64,000 nt of DNA from Schistosoma haematobium (lineage: Eukaryota; Platyhelminthes; Trematoda; Strigeidida; Schistosomatidae): NCBI RefSeq assembly GCF_000699445.3, contig NC_067200.1, positions 10,581,450-10,645,449 on the forward strand, written 5' to 3'. The notes below the pieces were generated by a model, which searched no databases, had not been told where the DNA came from, and saw nothing but the letters and a program-made list of their open reading frames with translations. The position numbers and the translations under genes are program-made. Of this stretch, positions 1 to 11,900 are shown piece after piece. Every line of letters begins with the position of its first letter. Position 1 is the first letter of the stretch.

Positions 1-492
1 AATAGAAAACAACATTTTATACAATATTCAACAAGTGAACAGATATCGACCAACAGGAAATGTCCATTTAAAGTACAAGGACACCATTGGACTTAACATC
101 ATAATTATTGGTCTATTCCTCCGCATCCACAACAGTTGAATATGGATAAACAAATATTGTTGAATTTTGACTTGTCAACTACTAACTAACTCAAGTGGAT
201 ACAATGAAATATTATGCGAACTGAAACATAACTACTTATAAGTAGAACTACAATATATGATTTCAATATTTTAATTCATTTGGTGTTTGATTTGCAAAAC
301 ATATAAACTAGACAAGTAATATTTCACGATGAAATTAACGACAATTTCAAGTTTGAAATAAAACTGTACAATTGTATATTGATATAAAGTGATATGATTA
401 CAAATTCATCTGCTACAGTGTACTTGTTTGCAATGAATGAAATCTATGGAGTACAGCCTATCTTTAGTGGATTTATGAACTTAAAACTTTGT
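1..492. other. AT-rich sequence without a recognised feature
   Basis: No coding or repeat signal recognised; probably intron of the phosphatase gene. Confidence 0.4.
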
Positions 493-494
493 GT

Positions 495-870
495 TATGTT
501 TGTGATGGGGTTTTGTTCTTTCAGCTGGATGGTTTGGTCGTGGAGCTTTCATCATTCTTCTGAACGACATCATCAACACAAATTTCAGGTATAATTGAAG
601 TGTTTGAATTTCTCTACATGTGGTTCACAGCTTGTCCTGTACACCTCGATGTTGATTGGTTGTTGTTGACCTTGTTGTCCAATCAAAATCGAGGTGTACA
701 GGACAAGCTGTGAACCACATGTGGAGAAATTCGAACACTTCACTTCTACCTAAAATTTGTGTTGATGATTTCGTTCAGAAGAACAATGAAAGCTCCACTA
801 CCAAACCATCCATCTCAGAGAACAAAACTCCATGAAAATCATCCACCTGAGCTACAAATCTTCACCATCT
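495..870. repeat. Family E foldback element (long inverted repeat)
   Basis: Left arm about 503-659 and right arm about 679-845 are reverse complements at roughly 90% identity, separated by only about 20 bases. The arms share blocks such as TGTGGTTCACAGCTTGTCCT and its complement. The right arm ends in a fragment complementary to GTAGCTCAGG. Related copies or pieces lie at 10615-10685, 24285-24730 and 42819-42993. No coding capacity is seen; it looks like a foldback or MITE-like non-autonomous element. Confidence 0.7.
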
Positions 871-1283
871 CTGTGTTATACTAGATTGATGTGTTTATGT
901 ACGCTTATGTTTAAGGGGCTAATTGTACTGCTTGGCACTAAAAAAATGACCTGGTAATTGAAGTCAAGCACTTAAATAATCAGACAATGACTTTGTTCTC
1001 AGATCATAAATATGAGGGTAAACCTTGAAATCAATTTAAGAATTACTAAAGTGAACAACTGAGATTGAAATTTAGCTGTTTAAATATATCATACTCAATA
1101 CAGAGTTCAAACGCTCTCTGTTTAATTTATTGTAAAATCATAGCCATGCTAAACTACACAAATATCTAAATTTTTATTAATCATACAACAATCGACCAAA
1201 TAAATCTGGAATAAACCAGTCATTAGTTCTATTGTACATTGAGAACCGGACAAGTATAATTAAAACAAAACTTTTTATCAGAT

Positions 1284-1385
1284 GAGGTTTGTGGAGGAGT
1301 CCTTCAATAGGACGAAACGGCCGCCCAGTGCTTCCAGGTTTTCCATAGTGGTCTAGCTTCAACTTACTCATGATCTTAACCATTG
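1284..1385 (+). repeat. SINE family B, 5'-truncated 3' end
   Basis: Contains the ribozyme stem II, the GAAAC block, and the family 3' end (CTTCCAGGTTTTCCATAGTG...CTCATGAT). The 5' half of the hammerhead core is missing (GTGGAGGA instead of CTGAGGA) and the cleavage triplet is GCC, so it cannot cleave. Confidence 0.65.
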
Positions 1386-1474
1386 AAAAAACTTTTTATT
1401 TCTATTGACAATTTATTTAATTTTTCAAATATTTTACAATTGACAGCCAACATATTGGCCAAATTTACAATCAG

Positions 1475-3912
1475 CACGTCATGGTTTCCTAGTAGTTGAT
1501 CCAATTGCTATTTATACAATGCCAGCTTATATTATGCGTGAATTACGTTTAACTGATACTCGTGATGGTTCCACACGAACTGTACGTCAATTTGATGCAA
1601 GTTCAACAGCCGATGCATTAATTCATTTAGAAAGACAAATTTATTATTCTATATCTAATAAATTAGATTTTAATGAATTAATTGAATCATCTAGACCGAT
1701 AGCAGGATCGACAATAACAACAGCATCATCAACAATGACATCATTTCCACCTAATCCTTCATCAATGTTAGAAACGTCATTTACTGAAGATGATTTTCTT
1801 AGATTTAATCAAATACCAACTCATGTGATCTCAACGTTTAGACAATGTTATCAACCAATATGTGAATCGATGCTTGAGTTAATTAGTCAAGTACATAAAA
1901 CCAAAGAACATTTTGGTATAGATGGACCAATCACTGTACATTGCAAGTATGTTTTATTCACTCTATCTCTTCTTTTTTGTATAATATTCAGTTTAACATC
2001 CGTCACAGATTATCAAGAAGACAATACAAAATCCTTTGATTATGTATCAGGTGAATCAAAATAATGCTTATGATGTTATCTGGTAAAGTGTTTGCCATCT
2101 CGACAAAGTATGTGCATTGACCACACCAATAAGAATCAGGTTCAGTACTTTTGAATCCCACAATGAACGCTTACACTTTAAACTCCTAAGTTGCTAGCTC
2201 ACGGTTTACATTTCTAATTTCGCTTGATTCCCGATAATCCGTAACAACTATACCTTATCTTTGGCGATATTCGCCTTACACGTAACACAGTTTCACTCCA
2301 ATTGTGTCACGACTTATGACTAGCAGACGTAACAGTATTATTATCACATTACATTTTCGACGCCACCGATTTTGAAAAAGAGAGATACACAACGTTACAC
2401 TACTTGGGATGTAAAACTGCCTTTCATTATTTTATTCAGTCTTAGCCAGTGTATTGTTAACGCTAACGAACGACTAAGTGTAATTGGGATTGATTTTGTG
2501 TTTGTGGTTACGAATGATGTATGAACTGATAACCCGTATAGTCAGTCATGTCGACACCAAGACTGTGACTTATCAGTTATATCAAGTAGAAATATTGTTT
2601 TATCCAACATTAACTAATGCTGCAAAGTAATACCATGATGATCGCTACACCAAGAAGTGTTTTGTAGGAGTTCACACAAACAAAAGATAAATGATGAACA
2701 CAAGTTCATATCATTGCCAACGATTGATCTCTAACTTTAGTAAATAAAGAACATTGAAATTTTTTTAAAATTAACTAGCTTATACAGAAGCTGTTTGCTA
2801 GTTAAAAATTTTGAGAGGAAGTCTACCGTTTAGGTTTTTTTATGGTTGACATTCATGGTTGTATGGAACTTATCTGCAGCAATTATTGACAACCTATTCA
2901 GGATTCAAATACAGAACATTCATGTCTGGCGGTGTGCTACAAACCTTGGGACTACTGAGTCAGCAGTCACATTATTACGTAATCCCGTACTAAGTCGAAA
3001 CGGTTGTCCAGTGTTTCTTGGTTTCCGACGATCGCCTAACTATAGTCAGTCTCTGATGTAAATAACAACAGTCAAAAAGCTTTAAAAACTTTACAGATTG
3101 AGAAAAAGTACACCAATTAAGAGAAATAATAAGGAATAATTCTAAATACAATTAAATGTAATATTCTAATAGGCAACAACAACCTTGAGAAGTATGAAAT
3201 ACTTTTATTGTAAAAGATTGCGTTTTACTGTTCCGAAAGTTGATGGCCAACTGAACAAATTTGCTCAGCGGATTACGCATTGTTGCCTGAAGCCAAATTT
3301 TCTAGGTTCAAGTGTTGTTGAGAACATCAACAATAGGACAAAAACACACATTCCACACTTAACTGTTAGATACCGTCTAAAATCGTGAAATAATCTATTT
3401 CATCTTGCGATAAACACATTTCTATCATCAGTGGTTTTGATGTTAGACTTCTATACCAATGGGTTCTGGATCTGTTATTCGAAGGTTTAAGGTAGTATAT
3501 TCATTCCCTGTCAGTGGAATCGAAAATACCTACCGTTGAGGGGTCCAATACTAGGACAATGTAACTGTCCAGAGCTTTTAGGTTTTCATTAGTTGTCTAA
3601 CTTCAGTTGATTCATAATCTTATTTGCATTAAATAATCTTTACGAATACCCATACTAATAATCATTACTGTTTATTTTCACTACATTTCTTTTTCTTTTT
3701 TATTCAGTTTGGGTTCTGGAATAACCGGTGTCTTCTTAGCCAGTTCTTTAGTACTTGAACGAATGCGTTATGAAGGTGTAATTGATATGTTTCAAACTGT
3801 TAAATTATTAAGATGGCAACGACCAGGTTTAGTACAAACCGTTAGTGAATATGCATTCTGTTATGCTACAGCATTAGAATATCTTGAGTCTTTCGAACGA
3901 TATACAACATAA
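1475..3912 (+). CDS. LAR-type receptor tyrosine phosphatase, C-terminal (D2) exons; 5' part lies outside the window
   Basis: Two exons: 1475-1946 and 3708-3912, with an intron at 1947-3707 (donor GTATGT, acceptor TTTATTCAG). The exon before the first begins left of the window or is not visible. Translation gives [17 protein letters not shown], then [14 protein letters not shown], then [21 protein letters not shown], and after the intron [20 protein letters not shown] and [18 protein letters not shown] before TAA. These match, block for block, the second phosphatase domain and C-terminus of LAR/PTPRS/PTPRD proteins, membrane receptors in axon and cell-adhesion signalling. Two features are odd. 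The signature HCxxGxxR reads HCNLGSGI, so the catalytic Arg is Ile and this domain cannot be a normal phosphatase. The stretch that should hold the WPD/WPE loop is replaced by about 75 Ser/Thr-rich residues. Inactive or weak D2 domains are usual in this family, so the gene may well be functional. Family call is confident; exact orthology is not. Confidence 0.9.
2900..3060 (+). repeat. SINE family B, heavily decayed copy
   Basis: Within the phosphatase intron. Recognisable only by the GTCGAAACGGTTGTCCAGTG block and the following CTTGGTTTCC...CTAAC 3' region. Confidence 0.4.
3455..3625 (+). repeat. SINE family B, heavily decayed copy
   Basis: Second decayed copy in the same intron: TGAGGGGTCCAATACTAGGA, then GTCCAGAGCTTTTAGG and a degraded family 3' end. 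Confidence 0.45.
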
Positions 3913-4385
3913 ATAGATTTTTGTATAAATTCAATGAAAATGAATCATAATTCATTTTGTTAATAATACATAGACATATACTACTGAAATTTCTTTTTCT
4001 TTTTCTTTATATAACATATTGAAACGGTGTGAATATTAGATCTCTTTTCCCTTGTTTCTATGCACATAATTGATTGCCAATTCGAACAAAATATTAGAAA
4101 AAATCTTTCTTAACTTCATATTGAATTTATACGTTTCCTTGATTGTTTTCTGTTGTATAGATTATAAAATATTCTTCACTATTTTGCATTTATTCACCCC
4201 TCCCCTACCCCCACCCCTTACACTAAATCTCACTTCAATCAATATAACGTTTATACACTTAGATACTCTTTAAAACAAACTGAATTTCCTGTTAAAGTTT
4301 TGTTTCATATTTCAATGGTTATGTGAAATATTTTTGTACAATGTTCAAGGTATTTTGTTTTGTCACTATGACCGATGGTGGATAA

Positions 4386-4413
4386 AATAAAATTGTGCAA
4401 ACAAAACAATAAA
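4386..4413 (+). terminator. Polyadenylation signals for the phosphatase gene
   Basis: AATAAA occurs at 4386-4391 and again at 4408-4413, about 470-500 bases after the stop codon, in AT-rich sequence with a C/T-rich tract just beyond. These are the first well-placed pairs of signals downstream; actual use is inferred. Confidence 0.4.
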
Positions 4414-4419
4414 CACAGT

Positions 4420-5270
4420 TATGTCTTCCCCCCCCCTTCAACCATCCACCCACACACTCACCCCCTATATCGACTTTTATTTATCATAAAAATGATATAA
4501 TCTATTGAATATTTCAAATTGTACATTCATTTTATACTATTCTGTTTTCTGCTTGTTCGATTCATGTTATTTATTATTGAATCTTCTATACACAACAGGC
4601 ATATGAATAGTTTGTTGACTTTTTAAATGTTATATTGTTGAACAATTTAATCATGTACAGTATATGTATTCATCTAATCTGTAATGAACGTTCTGCTTGC
4701 ATAAAAGGCTTCATTCATTGTTTAAGTATATTGTTATATAAAGTGTATATTCAACCTATACAAATGTAAACATCATTTGAATGGATCTGTGTAATAGCAT
4801 TTCAGCTGTTTATTCACAATTAATTAATACGAATTCAATTAAAAGATCATTCGTCTAGGTGATATTGGTTAAAGAATTTCTTATTTTAAAACTATCTTAT
4901 TTAGGTATCATTGAAACATTGGATATAAATAAACAGCTCTGAATGAATTAAGTTTATTTCATGTATATTTTTATTTCTATAGGAAAGGTACAGTTTGAAC
5001 AGAAGAATGGGAAATATTCCCCCAAGTTGTCTAACTAACTAAATAAATAAATGATTGGTGATGTAAAAGATGGTTGTTTTTCTGGTATCTGATTTGTTTT
5101 TCAATGAGTATTCTTGTATTGTTTATAGTGCTGTATTGGATTTGAACGGAGAATGTTATTCATCCTATCTGGAAAATTAAGAAAATAAGGAAACTTGTTT
5201 AAATAATACTGTTTATTGTAAGTATTTATAGTCACTTAATGTTTTTATTATTTTATTTTATTTAAACACA
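4420..5270. other. Intergenic AT-rich sequence
   Basis: Poly-C and AT-rich stretches; no gene or named repeat recognised between the phosphatase 3' end and the family F repeat. Confidence 0.4.
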
Positions 5271-5277
5271 TAAACAT

Positions 5278-5765
5278 ACGTACAAGAAGGTACCAAATGG
5301 ATATGCTTCACATAAATCATTTGATTTGTGTGAGGGCTAGGATACTGCCCGGGTGCCCTAACCGAAGCAGATGGTTTTCTTGGGGGGCCACACCCCGAGC
5401 CTTTGACCTTAACGTCTAATCCATAAGGCAGTGGAGCAACGTAAGCAGTTGCAATCCCATGGTAGTCGGTGACCGAAAATAGGCTCATATACCATTTGTT
5501 CCCTCAGGATCCTGGAATCCATGTGCACCGTCGGTTTGGAACCAGGGTTTCCCGACTTCCCTAGGTAGATCCTGAATATCCATCAACCCAGTTAAGACGT
5601 CAGACATTCGCCTTTCATCCTATCAATTTCGTAAACAACACCGCCGTTGCGAGAAGGTAGTGAGTAGGACTTCCCTAGCAGTGGTTGCATGCATTTGGCC
5701 ATGTGAAAGCGTTTCAGCCGTACCACGGCACTCAATGAGTTGTACATGAGATTATTATCATTTGA
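5278..5765. repeat. Family F interspersed repeat, copy 1
   Basis: About 490 bp, markedly GC-richer than its surroundings. It shares ordered blocks with copies at 7465-8000 and 61860-62350, including ATTTGATTTGTGTG, AATCCCATGGTAG, CAGGATCCTGGAATCCATGT and a GAGAAGGTAGTGAGTAGGAC block. No long reading frame and no terminal repeats were found, so the class is unknown; it could be an LTR fragment or the UTR of a larger retroelement. Confidence 0.6.
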
Positions 5766-5956
5766 ATGTTAAATTAATAATGAAATGATATTGGATTATT
5801 CGACTGATGATATTTCAACTAATAATTTATCAGTCCTAGTTAGTATCTGTGCATTCTATGTGGGATCATTTTAAAATGGTCATTGTGACACATGTTTAAA
5901 TAGAACAATGGAATTTGACACATGTGTTTTGTTCTATTTGATATTTGTTAGCTTGA

Positions 5957-8900
5957 TTTATTTGCATCCCATAGTTGATTTCTATTCTAAGATATGCATA
6001 ACCAACAATTTGATTATTTAAATCATTTAAAATCAAGTTGCAATCAATCTAATAATCACATCTTCACACAAAAAAGACGTATTTATGGAAGTAAACAATA
6101 TCTCACAGTGTATCTCATTTTGTCAGTGATATAACTACCATTGATAAAGTGTTTACTACTTCGATTCCATCAAAACAATTAATCAAACACAAGGTGTTTA
6201 CTGAAATATACTGAGTCATTGAAAATCTAAATAATTGCTAGTAAATGAATGAATGACTTACTGAGAATTTCGTGTTCTTGGCTGTTAGCATTAATTGATT
6301 GATCAATCCGTCAATGTAAAAAGACATAGAGATATAATTCAAGACAAAGATATATTTAACATCAATTGCATCTAACAACTTTATGGTTAGTAATGATGAA
6401 CTTTTGAGTGATTTCTGCTCACTGTGAGGTTGACAGTTACCAAGTTCCATCTGTGGGTGGATGGATCGTTTCCGGATATTGAGGAGTCTTATATGAACAC
6501 TTAGCAGATTTCTAGTGTTTCATGATCTTCAAATGTTGCCTAATCAACATCATTCTGTGATGTAAATCATGATCATTTCCTATTTTGTAAAGTTGACGTC
6601 GATAATTGAAACTTTTAGTGTTCAGTATTTCTTCAAGTAGTACACTCCATGTTTATATTATCACATCAATAGTAAATACTATGTGGTTGATAATTTGCAT
6701 AAATTTTTCATAGTTTTAGATTTTAAAAGTCTACATTTCTAATGTACTTGACTTTATGACAGATCAATGATTTGATGACAGGATGATAATATCCTATATC
6801 TCAAACCAAACTAAGTCCAATGTCACTGGAACCTAAAACTTAATCATTGAAAGTTGAGTTGTTTTTTAGCTACTAAAGTTTAATTATACTTGTGATCATT
6901 GCAGTAAATAATTAATAATGTGAAATAAAATAAATGACTTACAATTCTTCTATAATTCAAATGGAAGCGATAAGATTTTGTTTAATGAATGAACTGTTTA
7001 TGAATTTGTTTGAAAGTGAATTGTTCCAGAAAAGAGTATGATCAAGCAATTGGATGTAGATATTTAAAGAAAGGGGGATTCCTCAGATCATATTCATTTG
7101 TAAGACAGTCACCGAAATAATGTTACTTATCAACATGTTTGGTTCAGACATCACCAACTAGATATCTTGAATAACTGTAAATGGCACTTAAAAGTGGAAC
7201 GGTTCTTTTAAAGAAAACTAAACTAAAATAATGACTAGAACAGTAAAAAACGATCACGTAAATTCAATGTTCACTCTCATTCTCAGTTGATAAATACAAA
7301 TCATATGACAGTTACATATTCATCAAAATAAACTGAATGTTTAAAAGAATTTCAAGTAGTATGGTTCTTTGTTTTATTAGTATGAAAGTGGAAATAATGA
7401 CCGGAACTGTTTCTGGTAAGATTTAAACAAAAATAAATAGCTAATTAGTAATTATTATTACTATTATTGTTTGAACACGTAAATACTGGTACAAAGGGGC
7501 ACCGAATTCATAAGTGACACACAATTCACTTGATTTGTGTGTGGGCTGTGATACTGCCTAGGTGCTCAGAGTGAAGCAGGTGATTTTCTTAGGGGCCACA
7601 CTCGGAGCCTCTGACCTAAAGGTCTGATCAACAAGACAATGGAGCAACGTAAGGAGGTGCAGTCCCATGGTAGCCGGTGACCAAAAATAGGTTCATACGT
7701 CTTTTGTTCCATCAGGATCCTGGAATCCATGTGCACCGTTGGTTTGGAAACAGGGTTTTCCAACTCCCCTAGGTGGACTGTCCATGTCCACCAACCCGGT
7801 TAGAGTCCCGGACATTCACTTTTCGTCCCTTTAATCTCTAAGAAAACATCCTTTTCGCGAGGTAGGTAGTGAGTAGTTAGTAGGACTTTCCTGGTAAAGG
7901 CTATATATACGTGGCCATATGAGAGGAGGAGCTAACTTTCTCCACCCTCGTCTGTTCCAAGACATTTATGGGCTAATAAGTAACTGCAGTAACTTGAGAA
8001 TCTTTCCATAATACATTGATGAAGAAAGTGTTTTTGAATGTACACTCAGTTTATTCTTATAAGTTTAAAAATCATACGAATATTTCAAACATTAATCAAC
8101 TCATTTCATCATTGTTGACATAATCGACTTTCAAAGGAAGTTAAAACAGCGTTAACGGTTGAAACCTGATCGATTTGTGTGATCTTAGAAAACAGATTTA
8201 AAAACTGAATTGTTACTTCTAGAATAATATGATGTGACTTACTGTCCATTGAAGTTTTGAAGTCTTCTTTGCTATTGATGTGAAAAGATTCAGGTTATTA
8301 GAATGATATGATTAACATAGTGTGTATCGGTGACAACACATTGTTGATGGAACACAATACGTTATATGGGATACAAAACATTCCTGAATAAAAAGTTAGT
8401 CAGCTATCTGGAAAGCACTGGGAAATGTTTGAGTTGTTGAATTAATGTTAAAAATTTTTATTTGTACTGATGAATCATTCAGATGAACTTCTACACGTCA
8501 TTTCTCAATTCAGTAATAATGTTCCATCTCGATATCACTGGAAATTGGATTACATTTGAGTCTGATATACGGTTCCATTACATAGTACACTTCCTTCTTC
8601 GTTTCCCATATGGTGTAAAATTCTCAATGCTAATCTTATCCGACTGCTTAATAATTATCTCTACCATATTAAATGGTTATCAAAGACTGGAGAGTTTAAA
8701 ACTGCCATACTATTGATTCGCAATTAAAGATTCATTTTTATCGAATACAGTTGAATTGTGGTTTGAAAAGTCATTCACATAGCGAGGTCGATAACACTCA
8801 TCACATTTGTGATATGACTGAATTTTATAGATCACAACTTTGTAATGAATATGAGTTGTGTAGCTCGTGGACTGGAATCATTTTGAGGTTGTGAATATAT

Positions 8901-11900
8901 ATAGAGCTCTATAGACACAATTTAAAGTATACCATGGTTAAGTATTCTCTTCTTTTCAAATGATATCAGTCAGTTTTAGATGGTGGTTGGAGGTAGTCAA
9001 CAGGAAACCCTGGACCCGGGTTTCGTGCTACTTGGCACTCGTCAGCAAGGTGTACCTGTAATCTTGAGGGAACTGGTGCTCCCTGGCTGATTCGATCTCG
9101 TGTCACTCAGCTTCACATTCAGAGACGTTGCCACTGAGCTATCCGAGCCGTGACTAATAAGGACTAGACAAGCATGACATTGATCACCACCCAGTGATCA
9201 ATCAATTGTGATTACATCTCAGTCCTACAGGAGGTTAGTCACAGCTCGGATAGCTCAGTGGTAACGTCTCTGACTGTGAAGCTGAGTGACACGAGATCGA
9301 ATCAGCCAGGGAGCACCAGTTCCCTCAAGATTACAGGTACACCTTGCTGACGAGTGCCAAGTAGCACGAAACCCGGGTCCAGGGTTTCCTGTTGACTACC
9401 TCCAACCACCATCTAAATCTCAATACATAATGCCCGCAGTGTCGAGTCACCTAGACTGGTGGCCACATTGCAACATGATCGATAGCATTCGATCTGCACT
9501 AATAGGGACTAGACAAGCATGACATTGATCACCACCCAGTGATCAATCAATTGTGATCTCAGTCAGTGTTCAAAACTGAAGTAACCGTAAATCAAATTAC
9601 GCAAATGTTAATAATCAGTGAACTTTGAGTACAGAATACAAAACTTTCATCTGCAAACGTATTTGTAAAACAAAATAATACAGTAATAATATGAACTCAC
9701 TGGACAAAGCTGAAATTCATGTAGATTGTTGATTTGTTATCAAAGAAGAATTGGTCGACATGAATTATGTTTACACGTTTCTACATATATCTGGGTCAAA
9801 TGCCTACATTAGTCTAAAATTATGTAAAATTTCCTAATTATCTGTTTTGGTGCACGAGTGACATGAAATGATCTGAAATCTCTCCTGTTCAGTATTATCG
9901 ATATACACAGGGCTTTGAAAGTTTTAAATAAGAATTTATGAGAGCTTAAACTATTCCATTGATGGATTTCAAGTCTACCTTCTAATTAGTCTTTGATGGC
10001 ATATATACATTCTGTGTTGCTGGCATCGATTCATACATTCTGTTAAAGCATTTTAGAAGAGATGGGATTAAAGGATGTTCAATTAGTAATATCTAGTTCT
10101 CATCATACTGGATGAACGTTCATTTAGTCCTGGTGTTCACAAATAGAACGAAACGAGCTTTCTAGATCCTACTATTAGCTATGATTAATCAATTCCGATA
10201 TGATTTTTACTCCAAAATTTACAACTACTTCATGTGAAAATGTAACTTGGTTAATTCCACATTCTGCTTTAAAACTTGAAAATGAATTCAATTATTTCAT
10301 GCAAATATGCCTAGACGCTTTCATATCGATTTATTTTTGAATATTCTGTCAAGCCTTGGTTAAACTATTGATCATCAGTTCATTCAATTTTTGGTAGTAG
10401 GTTACGAACGTAAGTACAAAAACCTGTCATTGATCTTTTATCAAAATGTTTGTTGGTTATAAGTAGTTCTTTTCAAAGGTCATCTGCCGACTTTCCGCAA
10501 GAAATCTTTCATTCATTTATCAAATTATTAAAAATTAAATAAACTACTCAAAACACTTACATGTTTGAACTGGATAAAGGTTTTAAACATACAAATATTT
10601 AAGATAGTAAAGATTTGTAGCTCAGGCGGATGATTTTAGAGCTCCACGACCAAACCATCCAACTCAGAGAACAAAACCCCATCAAAATACAAATATTTAA
10701 CATTAATACAGCCATTGGAAATAATTCTCATTACTTTATATGCGAAGTACAATGTCAGTTAAAATGTTTGAATCTCAATGAGTAACTATGATTTCTTGAT
10801 ATTTAACCAAACATCTTTTCAACTAAATCTTGACTGCTTGTCAATAGGCAGAAAGTTCTACTGTGGTGCGTTCTACTTATATTCATATAAGTAGTTTATG
10901 ACGCGAGTCAGGAATGTAATATCTGGCAGCAGAAGATGGGGAAGATCAGGAAAGGAAGAACGGGACTAGAAAGTAATTAGTATGGGAATGCAAGAACAAG
11001 GAAGTTCAAGACAATTATTGAACATTTTTTAAATTAAGTATTATAGTATGGTTTTTCTATTTTACCAACTCTGTAATTTTGTGTTAGATATAATTCGATT
11101 GTCCCCACCCGTGTTCTGTTCACTACACTACTACTTCAAATTACTGTTTGATGGGAATAATTTGAATTGTAAACCTGTTAGAAACTTAATTGATCATTTA
11201 ATTGAATCAATCAATTTCGACTGAAACTATTATTCCGCTACATAGTTATACTCACTTGAGTATTTCGTTTGTCAGATTGAAATCATGAGTCAGTTGAAGC
11301 TAGACCACCATGGAAAACCTGGAAGCACTGGACGGCCGTTTCGTCCTAGTATGGGACTCCTCAGCAGCGCGCACTGCTGACTCATGATTTCAATCTGTGA
11401 AATTTCTAAAATCTCCACAAACCCCTTCTGATATTTCATTTGTGTTAAAATACACGTATTTCATTTTTACTAACTAATGATAACAATAATAATAGTTGTT
11501 TTCAGTTAGAAATTAACTGTTGCCGGATAATATTGCTACATTCCATGTAAAATGAATTTGAAGAGTATAGTTCAGATTCTGTTTGTGTTTATCATCAAAA
11601 TCTTTAATGTTTCTTTTTAACATTCATTTTTAGAAGCAGTGATGTAATTGTTGAGAGTAAAACTTTTTAAGTTAGATGAACTTACTCTACGAGCCTTGAA
11701 AATGTGAAGAATTGCAAGTAAAGTACATATGTTAAAAGATGTAGATGTTGTAAGCAAAGATGGATGATGGTTAGCAATGGAATCTAGTACGCGCTTTTCG
11801 TCCTATTTGGGACACATCAGCTGGATGTACCTGCATCTCAGAGTTGATATTCACTCCGAGACTCGAACCTAGTACCATTTGCTTCAAATACCATTACATT

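Larger units (their letters stand above)
8976..9558 (+). repeat. SINE family D inverted dimer (two hammerheads), inserted as one unit
   Basis: Left part (about 8980-9160) is the D head in minus orientation. It is followed by a plus-strand D tail to about 9213, then a full plus-strand D monomer (about 9214-9558). The head-to-tail joint reads ...CAATTGTGATTACATCTCAG. Heads have a tRNA-like A box (TAGCTCAGTGGTAACG) and a B-box-like GAGATCGAATC. The minus head and the plus head form arms of about 180 bp separated by about 80 bp. TCAGTCAGT at 8967-8975 and 9559-9567 flanks the entire compound, so it probably integrated once as a dimer. Confidence 0.75.

Noticed and set aside
5258..5488. Open frame on the minus strand (76 codons)
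   Set aside because: Lies entirely in family F repeat sequence; the same happens at 7566-7763 in copy 2, with no shared protein, so it is chance.
9244..9310. Possible tRNA gene (good A box, B-box-like motif)
   Set aside because: Same segment is repeated in all D copies and followed by the hammerhead; acceptor and anticodon stems do not form. SINE head, not a tRNA.
9286..9522. Open frame of 78 codons, and a related frame at 20031-20300
   Set aside because: Both are SINE D sequence read through the tRNA-like head and ribozyme; not proteins.
10400..10415. AG, 9 nt, GTAAGT on the plus strand
   Set aside because: Single case in this orientation, with no neighbouring plus-strand micro-exons or signal-peptide exon; expected by chance.
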